Shown here in pieces: positions 14,471-64,000 of a DNA stretch of 64,000 nt. Where the stretch lies: contig CM055201.1 in assembly GCA_029224185.1 (NCBI GenBank), positions 22,302,491 to 22,366,490 of the forward strand, written 5' to 3'. A program made the position numbers and the translations under genes. The first letter of the stretch is position 1, and every line of letters begins with the position of its first letter. Below the pieces are notes generated by a model. That model did no database searches. It was not told the origin of the DNA and worked only from the letters and a program-made list of their open reading frames with translations. Origin of the DNA: Karalla daura. Its lineage: Eukaryota; Chordata; Actinopteri; Chaetodontiformes; Leiognathidae.

Positions 14471-17400
14471 ATGCAGCAGCAGCTGGGCTGGATGCAGGTC
14501 CAGCCTGTGGTCTCAGCAGCTTCAGGCTGGACAACAGAGGGAGACACTGGTCCAGAGGTTCACCTAACGCCCCAGCAGACACCCTCTCCCCTCCAGGACC
14601 ACAGCACGCAGAGGTGAGGCCACATCTGGATAGTTCACCAGGTCAAACAGGTCTGAGACCCAGAGCTCTGGGTCCATAATTTACTGCATGTAAGCATCAG
14701 TGTAATCGATCATTGACCTGTTCAGTGACTGGACAAAATCTTGTTGTGCTTTGTGTATAAAGTTCTATTGTGTGATTTTTTTACTTATCTTATCGCAGGA
14801 TGTCTAGGGTCAGGTTGATGGCGACTTGTTTGTGTTTTTGTGGAAGTTTCCAGCGAGCGACCTGAGCGGCTCCACCATCCAGAGGCAGAGGAAGGAGCTG
14901 CAGCTGCTGATGGCTGAGCTGAAGGACAGGGACCAGGAGCTCAACGTCATGTCTGCCTCCCATCACAAGCAGCTCCACGCCTGGGAGCAGGACCGGCAGA
15001 GGGCCAGGTCCCTGGAGCAGAGGTGTGCTGGCCTGGACGGTGAGGACCCGGGACACATCCAACTTTTCTATACAGATACGAGACTCTTATTGACCTCATT
15101 AACTATGCAGGACCCACCAATTAGGGCTTCTGTTTGTGATAGAGCGAGGGCAGGGCACCATAAGCACATAAAAAGTACATCACATGAACAAAGAAGGAGG
15201 AAGCGAGCATAGGTGCAAATTTACAAGGAATCATGAGGAGATATTTATTTTCATCATGTCTGGCTGCAGCTTCCTCCAGTCGTTGTCGCCCTCAGGTGTT
15301 CATTGGTTTTCATGCGTCCTGCCTCGCCTGTTCCCCAGACGAGCTGCGGAGGCGGGACGAGGTGGTCAGAGAGCTGAGCAGACGGGTGCTAGCCGTGGAG
15401 AGCAGAGAGGAGCAGCTCCAGCAGCAGCTCTGTGAGCTCCAGCACAAACAGCAAGACAGCAGCCTCCAGTACCAAGACCTCCAGGTGCAGCCATGAAGCT
15501 CATACACGCTGATAAGACGGATTTATGGGATGTGAAATACACCAGGACAGTGGGACAGTCGGTCTTGTTGTTTTTTCCTCAGAAACTGTGTTTTGTAGTT
15601 ATTTGAAAAGTTTGAGGCCCTCAGACTCTCCTGCCACTCTTTACCAACAGTTCAAAATCAATTTGATAAGCTGAGATCAAAATCTTTCTCCAAAATCTTT
15701 GAATTGGTCATTTGTGTTATTGGTTAGTTGTTGCATCTCTAGACAGGAACATTCTCCAGTTCCTCCTGAACATGAACATATCTAAGCTTTATTGTCGTTG
15801 CACATCCATCCCATAGATAGATGAAATTCTGTTGAGCAGCAGTCGTCTGTAGCAGCTGCAGTCAGTCTGTGTATAAATGCATAACAGAGCATCATTCTGA
15901 TTGTAGCGACCTCTACCTTCTGATGATGATTCATGGTTGGTTTTCTTAGATCTGTTCGCTGCATGAATTGTCTGTTTGCATCACATAGAGATGATCTGTG
16001 AATGAAAAACTGTATTTTTTTTGTCTTGTCTTAGGAGAAGAACCAGAGTCTGAACTCCACCATCCTGGCTCTGTCCAGCCAGGTCGGCTCCCTGCAGGTC
16101 AGGGAGGAGGAGCTGAGCTCCATGCTGAAGCTCAAGGTGAAATAGATGCCACATTTAAGTAGTTCTGAATACCAGCTACAAATACCAACAACTCAACAGC
16201 CTAGCATAGAAAGTATCATTTCTGCAATGTGCTTCGGACAGATAAAATGATTGGTGCTGTGTATTGTCTGATGGTCAGTGAGCTTTCTGTCTGTGATGCT
16301 GGCGTCTCCTCCTCTGCTCAGGACAAAGACGTGAGCGCAGCCTCGGGACACGTCCTCGACCTCTCAGCACGCCTCCGAGACGCTGAGACGGCGCTGGCCG
16401 AGAGCCGCTCCCGCGAAAACAAACTCCAGAGAGACGTGGAGGAGAACAAACGGCGCTACAAGGAGGCAAAGCACGAGGTCTCCCACCTGAGAGGTACTGG
16501 AGCAGCCTGGAGCAGTCTGGAGCAGTCTGGAGCAGTCTGGAGCAGTATGGGCCAGTCTGGAACAGCCTGGACCAGCCTGGACCACTCTGGACCACTCTGG
16601 ACCAGTCTGGACCACTCTGGACCAGTCTGGACCAGCCTGGACCAGCCTGTACCAGCCTGGACCACTCTGGACCAGCCTGGACCACTCTGGACCAGCCTGG
16701 ACCAGCCTGGACCAGCCTGGACCACTCTGGACCAGCCTGGACCAGCCTGGACCAGTCTGGACCAGTCTGGACCTCAGAGACATTCCCACAGTGTGGGACA
16801 AACAAAGAGAGCAGAGAGAGAGTGTGACTGCTTCAGACTGTCCAGTGTTAGCTTTGTTTGTCTGAGGCTTTTAAAGCTGTAATCCAGAGACATGATGTTG
16901 GAGCAAACACAAACAGTATAGTTAATAGAGTTAACTTCTTATTTTTATTGATATATTCTAGTTTAAGGAAAAAGAACAAAGCATGCAGTCAACTTCTCCA
17001 GGATGAACATATGGCAGGGAAACTGAAAAATAACTGAAACCTGAACAAACAAACAAATCAAATCAAAGTAAACAGTGATTTAGTCAACAATCATCTTCTT
17101 ATCCCAGGCTGGGTTGAGCTGGGTTGAGCTGGGTTGAGCTGGGTTGAGCTGGGTTGAGCTGGGTTGAGCTAGGTTGAGCTGGTCCTTTGTCTCTCCATGT
17201 CAGTGGAACATGTCCATGACACCTGCCTGGTGTTTCCTGTGATGCCTCCTCAGAGGTCAGGTGATCCCGGTGTCTCCTCTCTCTCCTCTCTGCAGAGGAG
17301 CTGCAGCAGCAGGTGTCTCAGAGCAGCGCCCAGAGGGAGGAGATCATCCGCCTCAAGCAGGAGGTGCAGCTGCTGCACAGGGAGGTGCTGCTCTCAGGTC

Positions 17401-18851
17401 AGTCTGCAGGAGGACAGCCTGGACAGGCCCTCACCTCTGTTCCCTCTGTTCTACTGATCGCTTCATCATGAATCCTGCAGCGATCATCAACACAGTCGCT
17501 AGGATCTGCTGTTTAACGAAGAGCCTCAAAGTCACATGATCTGACCAGCAGACCAGCCTAGAGTCTGATAGAGTCTACAAACCTGTGCAAACAAATGATC
17601 TGCACACACATCTGCACAGATCTGCACACAAATAGAACCATCGACAACAAATAAGTGTAAAAAGGCTTCTGAAAGTTTGAGTCACTATAAAACAAGGATG
17701 AAAACAAGGATGAATACTCATTCAGCTATTCTAGGTCAACATGTTTCAACATGCTGCTTTTAACTGTCTTGTATTTTTTTACTTCCCGTTTATGTATGAA
17801 TGGTTCTATTGTTTGCTTTTCTTGTTGTGAATGTGATGTTCTTTTGTATAGTTTTTGGCTGCAGTTCAGAATAGTTTCCCTTCAGGGATAAATAGTGTTT
17901 GTCTGGAGTGTGTATGTCGAGGCCAGGCTGTGTGTGAGCTGCTCTGTGCTCCTCCTCCAGGAGAGGGCGACAGCTGGAAGGACGAGCTGCTGGAGCTGGC
18001 TCGCTCCAAGCAGGAGCGCCACCTGTCGGAGCTGCTGTGCCTGAGGCAGGTAGGAGGCCGCAGCGCCGGAACGTTCCGACCGTCAGTCACGTCCCACAGA
18101 GGTCGGATAACGCTCCTCATTCCTGGAGCCCGACGGGCCGGAGCCGTCTGTCCGGTCTGGCTGCATAGCTCAGAGCTTCCTCACAGCTCCATCACCTGAC
18201 TGAACCTGGGAGCTGGCTCCTCAGCTCCTCCTCAGCTCCTCCTCAGCTCCTCCTCTGCTCCTCCTCAGCTCCTCCTCAGCTCCTCCTCAGCTCCTCCTCT
18301 GCTCCTCCTCAGCTCCTCCTCTGCTCCTCCTCCTCAGTGTCACATCTAAGCCTTTTAACCTGTTTGTTCCCTTATTATCCACCATCGTCTCAGACGATTA
18401 CTGAAACAAAACGACTGGTGACAAAACGACAAAACGACTGGCGTCACTCTGTCAATCTGCTGATCTAAGAATGCAGGTCAAGGAGGTGCAGGAGGTGAAG
18501 GAGGTGAAGGAGGTGGAGGAGGTGGAGTAGGTGGAGGAGGTGCTGTGTACTGGACCTGCTTATACATCAGTTAGTGTCTGTAATGCCTTGTTACAGCTGC
18601 TATATGTTTATGTATATGTATATACACACAATTTTTAAAAAGATTTTTATTTGACAGTAACAAATAATAATGAAACTCTTATGCATCTTTGGATGTTAAA
18701 ATGTTAAAATCCAGTATTTTATATATATATGTAGAGAGAGAGTTGTTTATAAATATATAAACAAAAGGAACCAGACATTAAAGGCCAGTTTGAAGGTCTG
18801 GAGGTCTGAGTAGCCTCTGATGATGCTGATGGCTTCAGGTGTTCCTAACTG

Positions 18852-18911
<60 letters not shown>

Positions 18912-19348
18912 TTCAGGTGTGTGAGAACCAGAGGAATGACCTGCAGATGCTGCAGATGAACCTGGACACGGCTCGAGAGTCGCTGAGGGAGACGAGCGCT
19001 CAGAGGTCAGGGAGCAGGTGAGACGGCATTCACTGGTGTCCTGGAGCTCCTGGATGGTCCTGGATAGTCCTGGATAGTCCTGGAAATGTGTGTGTTGACC
19101 CCTGCCTCCAGATGTGTGTGTATGTGTGTGAAGAGCTGTATCTGTGTGTCAGTCAGGAGGAGCTGAGGAGTGGCTGCTCGGACCACAGGTCATCTTCATC
19201 AGTCAGGAGGAAGAGTGCGGCTCTGCTCCAGGATGGAGCCTGCTCCTCAGGAGGCGTGGAGGGAGCGCTGGGTGGGAGGAGCCAGTGGGCAGCAGGAAGT
19301 GATGTCAGAGAGCTTTCAGTGTTTCCTCCAATGCAGAGAAAACTGTGA
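14471..19348 (+). CDS. ccdc62: Coiled-coil domain-containing protein 62
   Basis: Nine in-phase exons traced: 14471-14613, 14858-15039, 15339-15484, 16035-16136, 16322-16493, 17296-17397, 17961-18049, 18917-19017 and 19153-19348, about 410 residues. The core TIQRQRKELQLLMAELKDRD matches the human CCDC62 segment TIEKQRKELQLLIGELKDRD, and KDELLELARSKQERHLSEL matches its KDELLNIAKSKQER block; most of the protein is predicted coiled coil. The last exon ends SDVRELSVFPPMQRKL, resembling the human SDVEWMSIFKPSKMQR motif, so the protein appears shorter than the human 684 residues because the intervening region is missing. Exon 2 could also start at 14854, but only 14858 keeps the frame with exon 1. 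CCDC62 is a testis-enriched protein reported to associate with oestrogen receptors and the acrosome. The exact first and last exons are less certain than the middle. Confidence 0.8.
16497..16775. repeat. 10-bp minisatellite (CTGGACCAGC) in ccdc62 intron 5
   Basis: About 28 tandem copies of a 10-bp unit such as CTGGACCAGC or CTGGACCACT, directly after the exon 5 donor at 16494. Confidence 0.9.
17106..17180. repeat. 10-bp minisatellite (TGGGTTGAGC)
   Basis: Seven to eight tandem copies in ccdc62 intron 5. Confidence 0.9.
18200..18340. repeat. CTCCTCAG-type pyrimidine-rich repeat
   Basis: Tandem AGCTCCTCCTC and TGCTCCTCCTC units in ccdc62 intron 7; each unit ends in CAG-like words and resembles a splice acceptor. 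A (TG)n tract at 18857-18910 closes the same intron. Confidence 0.8.
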
Positions 19349-20018
19349 ATCTGACAAAAGTCTCTGATGTAGGCTTTTGTTCCTCCTCTTCCTCCACCAC
19401 CTCATCCTCCTCTTCCTCCTTCTTCCCCTCCTCCCCCACCTATTTTTTCCTCCTCCTACTCCTTCTCCTCTTCCTCTACCTTCTCCTCCTTCTCATCTTC
19501 TTATGCCTCCTCCACACCCTGCCACCGACTTCTTCATCTCCTCTTCCTCCACACATCCTCCTTGTCCTTCCCTCCTCCTCCTCCTCCTCCCCTTTTCCTC
19601 TCCCTCTTCTCCTACCCCCCCCTCCTCCACCTCCTCTTGCTCCACCTCCTCTTCCTCCTCCACTCCTCCTCTCCTCCTCCTCCTCCAGGTCATCAGAGGT
19701 CATGCTGTGGACTGTGGGACGCGGGACGCCTTCATCTCCCAGAGTTTCAACCACCTCCCCCACCCCCAGCAGCTCCTCCCATCACCTCCCCAGACGTTCA
19801 AGGTGAAGGAGGCTCCCGCTGAGGAGCGGCGGCTCCTCGTCACTCCTCTTTGTTCTGCTGGGTGTGGTTCAGAACGTCACTCTTGTCGTTGTTGTTGTTG
19901 TTCTCCTCTCGTCAGGCTGGTGAAGCTCCACCCAGAGCTGCTCCACACAGTCTGACCTGCGGACGTCTGGATGGAGACTGACCTGAAGCTCTGACCCCCC
20001 AGGTCCACAGTCCAGAGG

Positions 20019-20075
<57 letters not shown>

Positions 20076-20160
20076 GGAGGAGGAACTCTCTGAGGAAGCC
20101 AATGAAGTGACACAATCAGACTGATCAGAACTTTTTAAAAACCTTTTTAAACCTGTTTTA
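19349..20160. other. ccdc62 3' region with CT-rich low complexity and (CA)n
   Basis: 19,378-19,690 is (TCC)n-type polypyrimidine DNA; 20,023-20,072 is (CA)n. The stretch 19,690-19,955 between them is unique, follows a good acceptor and stays open to a stop at 19,953-19,955, so it could be an alternative ccdc62 terminal exon, but I see no homology in it. Confidence 0.5.
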
Positions 20161-20217
20161 AAGTCACCACAGTGGATGTTTTTCTCTTGTCGTCTCTACA
20201 TATGAGTATGTTTTGTT

Positions 20218-20282
20218 TTTGGGGAGGGTGGGAGGGGTGGGGAGGGTGGGAGGGGTGTGTTGGTTGGGGGGGGGGGGGCGTG
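20218..20282 (+). other. G-rich tract with G-quadruplex potential
   Basis: Repeated GGGGAGGGTGGGAGGGGTG units followed by an 11-13 base G run, between ccdc62 and hip1r and about 430 bp before the hip1r start codon. Confidence 0.6.
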
Positions 20283-20712
20283 AAGAGGCTGCTTTGTGTG
20301 AGAGTGTGGGATGAAACCAGTCCTGCAGGGCTGGGACTGGTGTGTCCTCGCTCCGTCTTTCCAGTTTCACTGGCTGCTCCGTCACTGCAGGAAACCAGCT
20401 CCCAGCTCCAGTCTGTGTCTGCTTCCTCCTCCCTGCTCGCTGCCTCTCAGATACACACAGTCCAAAGCAAACTGTGGACCTGGGCTCGTTCTGTAAGAAC
20501 CTGGAGCTCTGGGAACAGTTTCTGCGATATGTCATATTAGTTCTAGATGAGCGCTCCCAGTCTGTCTCTCCTGAGCTGGATTTAAGAGTCAGGAACAGGT
20601 GAGGAACCTAGAGAACCTGAGAGCTAGACCTGGACCTGGACCTGGACCTGGAGCTGGAGCTGCACCACTGTGGATTAATACAGCGTCTTTAGGAGTCCAC
20701 AGAGGATCAGAG

Positions 20713-33904
<13,192 letters not shown>

Positions 33905-35395
33905 GGACGAGTCTGATCCCAGACAACACTGGAACTATGCATTTAATATCTTTAAAACACTGATTTTTACTCAGATTCAAGGGCAATGAATGTTCTCCAG
34001 ATTATTTTTGTAATCGCATTAAATCTTTTATGTTATTAAACAGAGCTGATTTATCAAAAATCAAAACATCTGATTTCATTGTGTTTTTCTTTCAAATGTC
34101 TTTGATACGTATTGTGATATCAAGAGGGAAAAAAATGAAAATGATCCTGTTTCCACACCTCAAAGGTTTGTTGTCATAGTCGTGAACAGAAATGGTGAAA
34201 GAGGAGTGAAGAGAACCCATGACCCAATTAAACTGGGCCTTATCTACTGTAAAAATGAAAAGAAAATGTCAGGTTCTTCTAGTATATTAAACTCATCACC
34301 TTAGACTTTCTTTTATTATCGTTTGCTCATAAATAGAATTCTCTTGCATAATGAACATCTACAGTTTTGTCCACCTGAAAGGTTTGAAGTTTTCTTTGAA
34401 AACATTGTGACCAAAGCATTTTGTCATCAGATTCCTTCACTGATGTGCAGTGAAATGCATCCTGGACATGATGTCACATTGACAGTCGGGGTGTGAGCAG
34501 CGTGTCCCTGAACGTCTCACCGTGTCCCTCCTCTGTGAGTTCAGAGTCATGCGCAGCACAAACTGCAGTCTCACTGTGGAGATGACCAGTGGAGAACAGA
34601 GCACAGCTCAGTCAAGCTGGACCAGGCAGCTGCTGGAAGCTGCTGCCCTCACCGTCAAAATAAAAGCACAGGGCGAGCAGTCTCCAGATGTTTCCAACCT
34701 CTGCAACCACACCATCGAGCTTTAAGGGTGCTCACACTGATGACAGAGTTATCAGTTGTTATCCTTCCCTGGTTAGGGAAGGATAGCAACAGAGGGTATA
34801 AGCTGGATGTGTCCTACTGTCCTACTGGACTTGTCAAGCAGTGACCTCTAGCTCTGGGACAGACTGAGGCCGTGAGTCTCAGCTAAAAAGGTGGAGGACT
34901 CACTCCCTCTCCAGGGAGGAGTCCCTTCCCTACGACTTCAACTACCTTTGGGTCTTGTTTATGAGTGAGGGAATAGAAGTAAACAGAACTGATGTTAACG
35001 GTGATGCAATGATGTGAATCTGAAGATGTGAAAAAGCCTTCAGAATTTGATTTGGGTCTTTCTGCCTTCATCATTTATGGAGAAACTTTGCCCAGATGAA
35101 AACAAAATATGAGGACACTAAAAATAAATAAAGGAAAAGTATGTGGGCGCTCCTAGCATCTGTGGAAATCAATCATTATCATGACAAACTGGACTTTGCT
35201 ACATTGAAATAAATATAAAGAATCAGATAAAATGGAGTTTACATACAGAGTTAACAAAATAGTAAGCCGTTACCAAGAGAAAATGGTAGTAAAATAAGAT
35301 CAAAGAAACATGTGGGACTTGCGTAGGAAGTCATATCATTTGATGAGTTTGTTATTGATTTTGTTATCATCATTTTTGTTTCTAAATTGGCGCCT
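33905..35395. other. hip1r 3' UTR and hip1r-rilpl1 intergenic sequence
   Basis: An ATTAAA polyadenylation-like signal lies at 34018-34023, about 115 nt past the hip1r stop. The remainder is AT-rich unique sequence with no exon I can support. Confidence 0.45.
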
Positions 35396-35860
35396 CATGG
35401 GAAGCGTTGACGTAAATGACGTAAACGGTGACGCAATGACGTGATCGCTGAAACTTGGCTGTCAGCTGGTCTGGAAGTTGAGCAGCTCTGCCTGGGAAGG
35501 GGAAACAGGGAGGTCTGTCGTGCTTTTATTGTGGAGATTGTCTGCGGATCTCCTCGGCTGCTCTCCGTGGTCTTTCCCTCCGGTCTGTGCAGCGGACAGC
35601 CCGGACACACAGGCCGGACAGCGATGGGGCCACAGCCGAGATTCAGCCCTGACCTGTGGGACTGAGGCCGCGGCCCGGCCCGGGACGGATGGACCTGCGG
35701 TAGCTGCGGAGCTCGCTGCCTGTTCCCCGGTGAGTCCACCCGGAGTTTGTGGAGACTTTTAGCCAAGTTAGCTCGACTGTTCCTCCAGAGGAGAAGGAGG
35801 TGAGGGAGGAGGAGGAGGAGGAAGGAAGTTGTGCCCGGTAGAGGAGTCCGAGCAGCCGTC
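35396..35860 (+). promoter_or_regulatory. rilpl1 promoter and 5' UTR region with four TGACG half-sites
   Basis: Four TGACG words at 35408, 35417, 35429 and 35437 within 34 bp (TGACGTAA, TGACGTAA, TGACGCAA, TGACGTGA) are CREB/ATF or bZIP half-sites. They precede a CpG-rich stretch to the rilpl1 ATG at 35861. A likely transcription start falls between the cluster and 35,700; no TATA box is evident. Confidence 0.5.
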
Positions 35861-61040
<25,180 letters not shown>

Positions 61041-62480
61041 CCCCCCCCCAACCCCCCCCCCAGAGGAACAAGGACGATCCACCATTAACCCCCCCCCCCC
61101 CCCCAACACACATCCAGCCCAGCTCCAGGTTCTGGAGCCTTCACAGAGACGGAAACAGGAAGTCTGCCTCACGTCGACAGACAGGAAGTGGGAGGTGCTT
61201 TAACACGAGGAAGTTAGCTTCAGATCTGAGAAGAAGAAGAAGAAGAAAGAGAAGAAGAAGACGAGGTCGTGAGATTTGCTCTCGTACTAAACGCACCCCT
61301 CCCGGTCCCGTTAACCAACAGATTTATTTATTTGTAGTGTTTGTGTCTGCGGCTCGCAGCTCCGTCACCAGCAGTTTGCATTTTGTATAAAAAGACGCTG
61401 AAGAAGGAGGATTTAAAGAGACAGCAGCAGGTATGGAGGCCCATTAGTGCCAAGAAGAGAAACTCCCTGTACAGGAGTTAGTCTGGCTCATAGCATCGAT
61501 TTATCCTCACATATCATCTCCTAATCATCTCTTAGTTTGAGGTTTTGTTGTTTTTTTTTACCGAGGAGTCAAAATTTTATTCTAGAATTTATTATTTTAT
61601 ATTATTTAAAGTAATGAGATTTTGTTTCATAGGTTATTAGATTTTTTTTTTTACTCTTGTTTGTGGCAGAAATGGGCTTCCTTCTAACACTGAGCAGCCT
61701 CTGAACCCTCACGGCTTGTTTCTCCATGGACGATCTTCACGTGGAACCAAAACCAGCCTGAAGGAGAAGCTTCCAGTTCTTAACTTAACCCTCGTCTTAG
61801 CGCACGTTTCTAATATCAGCCTGGTCTGTAGTAACCCGAACACGTAGCAATGGACGATAATGTGACGAAACGTTTGAGCCAATCATGTGGTAACTAGCTA
61901 CAGTATTGGCCTAGGACTAAAATACCCTTTGAAAATGTAACTGAAGCCAATATCATAATAATGTAGAATATGACTGCAGTTCTTAGAAGTAATAGTGTTT
62001 GTTTTGCAGTTTTTGTGCAGTTTGATCATCATGTGGATGGTACACAGGCCTCCAGGATGCGTACTAACTTTCAGCTCTGACGGTTTTATTACATTATTGG
62101 CAGGTGAATATGCTGTTATTATGAAGTTATTATGCTATGGGCTTCATTACATTTCAGTTATTACATGATTAGATGTTATTACGCTCTCCTGGACCCCGAC
62201 TTCATTAGGTTTATTGTATTATTATCAACCATGATTTTGAGGTGTAAAATGAATTTTTAACCATATTTCTCCCTGGAAAAGCCGTTTTCAGTGTAATTAT
62301 ATTGCAGTTGTATTGTACTGTAATAACTCACAGTTATTACGTTTCGGGTTGCTACAAAGTCAGAGAGAATTCAGAGACGAGCTGATGAATTTAGTATTAT
62401 GGCAATAAGAGAAAAACTCAGACTGAACAAAAGTCATATTTGTTTATTTTTTCAATGAAAGAAACGAGACAAACACTCCC
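61041..62480. other. rilpl1 3' UTR and downstream
   Basis: Poly-C runs at 61,041-61,103, a (GAA)n stretch near 61,230 and then AT-rich unique sequence with many ATTA words. No further exon found. Confidence 0.5.
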
Positions 62481-62981
62481 AGCAATACAGCCGAGTCTGT
62501 GTGTAACCTGCTCCATGAAGACCCAGCTGCTCCTGCTGATGCAGGTGTCCCTGTGTGTGTGTGTGTGTGTGTCTGTGTGTCTGTGTGTGTTGTGTGTGTT
62601 CAGGTTGAGAGCCAGCTAAAACTAGAGCGAGTGAAGCTGAAAGCTGCAGGTTACTGTTTCCCAGGCGTAAGACGGCCTGTTTGTTTGTTTGTTTGTTTTT
62701 GTTTTTGTTCTTCTCTAGTTTGTCCAGGAGAGAGTTTCCCCACAGAGACTGAAGGCTGAGAACAAAGCGCTTCCATCACGTCCTGTAGCTGCAGCTGCAG
62801 CAGGACTCTGAGGGTCAAAGGTCAGACGTAGGAACACGTCAGCCTCAGGATGTGAGAAGTGAAGACTGGAGCACAATAAGAATCCTGAGTGGTGGATGGA
62901 CCGCTGCTTTATTTAATGAGCTGTTTCCTCCCTAATAAAAACTCTGTCATGTCCTGGGAGTGTGTCCTGCTTCAGTCAGCT

Positions 62982-63031
<50 letters not shown>

Positions 63032-63040
63032 GTACTCACA
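62481..63040. other. Downstream sequence with a possible exon remnant and (CA)n
   Basis: After (TG)n and an AG at about 62,603, VESQLKLERVKLKAAG resembles the HIP1R tail segment LESQLEQERVRLGELR, but it is short and followed by non-coding sequence. (CA)n at 62,985-63,028. Confidence 0.3.
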
Positions 63041-63044
63041 TGGA

Positions 63045-63311
63045 AACAAATCAGGGTTCCTCTGTGTACCTCTGTCCAGGTGTACACATTCACTTTATTT
63101 ATAGAGGATAATAAAGAACCAGTCTGTTGATAATAGATGAACTAATGAATGCATAAGTGCTCATTGTTACTATTACGGACCATTATTCCCTCTGGTCTAT
63201 TCAGCAACAGTCTGTTCCCAGGAGACAGGTCCAAATAATCATGACAATTAGCAGCTATGAAACAGATGTGACATAAACTTATGGAGTGACTCCCTCATCA
63301 CGTGTACCTGT
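63045..63311. repeat. About 260-bp duplicated segment, copy 2
   Basis: Roughly 95 percent identical by eye to 39,108-39,371 in rilpl1 intron 2, including the AAAGAACCAGTCTGTTGATA and CATTATTCCCTCTGGTCTAT words. Confidence 0.9.
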
Positions 63312-64000
63312 CCAGTCATCTGTGGCACGTTGAGCAGAAGGAGGATGAAGAGATCCAGGATAAGTGACTGAGCCAGGCTCAGTGAATCCAGAACTAGAGA
63401 GTCCAGGCTCAACTGGCTGCACAAACACCAAGCCAGGATGAGTGAAATTGTGTAAATGTAACTCTATCAGACTGTATCACTCTAAATAGATAAGATAATG
63501 ATAATAACAACAACTGTATTTATATAGCGCCTTTCAAAGGACCTAAAGTTGCTTGCCCACTGACTTCAATGAGTTTCCTGTTGGGATTAAGTTTTTCTTT
63601 TCTCTTGTTTGCTCTACGTGTGTGTGATGTAGTCTAAACATGACTGGACCAAACAGACATGGTACATGAGAGGTCCAGGATTTCTGCAGCCTGTTAACAG
63701 TCATAGCAGGATCCTCATCACTCTGTGTGACAGGTCACTGGAGCTCTGGACTGCACACACGTCAGGATGAATCCCCCTCAGGAGAATAGGAAATCCTCTC
63801 ACAGCATTAATGTCCTGCTGAACGTGACCTTTTGATATTGTCAGTTGATGAACACTGGACATTGCCTGTCCTCATCTTATTATTTCAGATGGTCTGACCA
63901 GCAGTGTGGTGTCAGAATGGCCTGGCTCAGTCTGATACGAGCCAAGGACCCACACACACACACACACACTCACACTCACAGAGTCACGCTGGTTCCCAGC
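63312..64000. other. Window end: intergenic, with a fragment related to rilpl1 exon 3
   Basis: At 63,935-63,951 GATACGAGCCAAGGACC is identical to the middle of rilpl1 exon 3, followed by (CA)n and CTCACAGAGTCACGCTG as in the sequence after that exon (39,640-39,656). A TTTATATAGCGCCTTTCAAA word at 63,520 is typical of teleost dispersed repeats. No gene. Confidence 0.45.

Noticed and set aside
19690..19955. Additional ccdc62 coding exon
   Set aside because: Open frame after a CT-rich acceptor but no homology, and the SDV...MQR motif with an in-frame stop already ends the protein at 19348; kept only as a possible alternative exon.
34522..34725. 67-codon frame between hip1r and rilpl1
   Set aside because: No homology, no splice or promoter context; within expected random length.

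Overview
This is a window of vertebrate nuclear DNA, almost certainly from a compact teleost fish genome. The genes have many short, phase-consistent GT-AG exons, the introns are full of CA/TG, GATA and CT microsatellites and minisatellites, and there is an intact DNA transposon. The gene order matches the neighbourhood of human 12q24.31 (CLIP1, HCAR, DENR, CCDC62, HIP1R, RILPL1). No bacterial features, rRNA, tRNA or CRISPR were seen.

Layout. 0.3-0.42 kb: probable first coding exon of clip1 (minus), with a CpG-rich, CRE-containing promoter-like region at about 3.7-4.4 kb. 7.1-8.1 kb: intronless hydroxycarboxylic acid receptor (hcar1-like, minus). 8.8-12.8 kb: denr (minus, seven coding exons including a 20-nt microexon). 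13.4-14.2 kb: shared promoter region between denr and the divergent ccdc62 (14.5-19.35 kb, plus, nine exons traced). 20.7-33.9 kb: hip1r (plus, 33 exons reconstructed, 1303 codons before the stop). 35.4-61.0 kb: rilpl1 (plus), six shared exons followed by either of two in-phase terminal exons.

Two further units lie inside rilpl1 introns. In intron 3 (40.6-43.85 kb) there is a 1084-residue intronless gene for an unrecognised coiled-coil protein with about 21 copies of a 14-residue unit. In intron 6 (52,144-59,052) there is a 6.9-kb cut-and-paste DNA transposon with TAT...ATA termini, a 6-bp TGTGTG target duplication, long subterminal repeat arrays and two convergent intact genes: a nine-exon HECT-type E3 ubiquitin ligase (696 aa) and a two-exon DDE integrase-type transposase (495 aa). 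The element ends 119 bp before the acceptor of the first alternative rilpl1 terminal exon.

How the genes work: HCAR is a Gi-coupled metabolite GPCR; DENR (with MCTS1) acts in translation reinitiation and ribosome recycling; CCDC62 is a coiled-coil protein linked to spermatogenesis and nuclear receptors; HIP1R couples clathrin-coated pits to actin; RILPL1 binds phosphorylated Rab8/Rab10 and acts in ciliary and lysosomal trafficking. They are syntenic neighbours, not one pathway. The most notable signals are the HECT-carrying transposon, a probable U12-type intron in hip1r without usable GT-AG ends, complementary (CA)n/(TG)n pairs at opposite ends of several introns, and the alternative C-termini of rilpl1.
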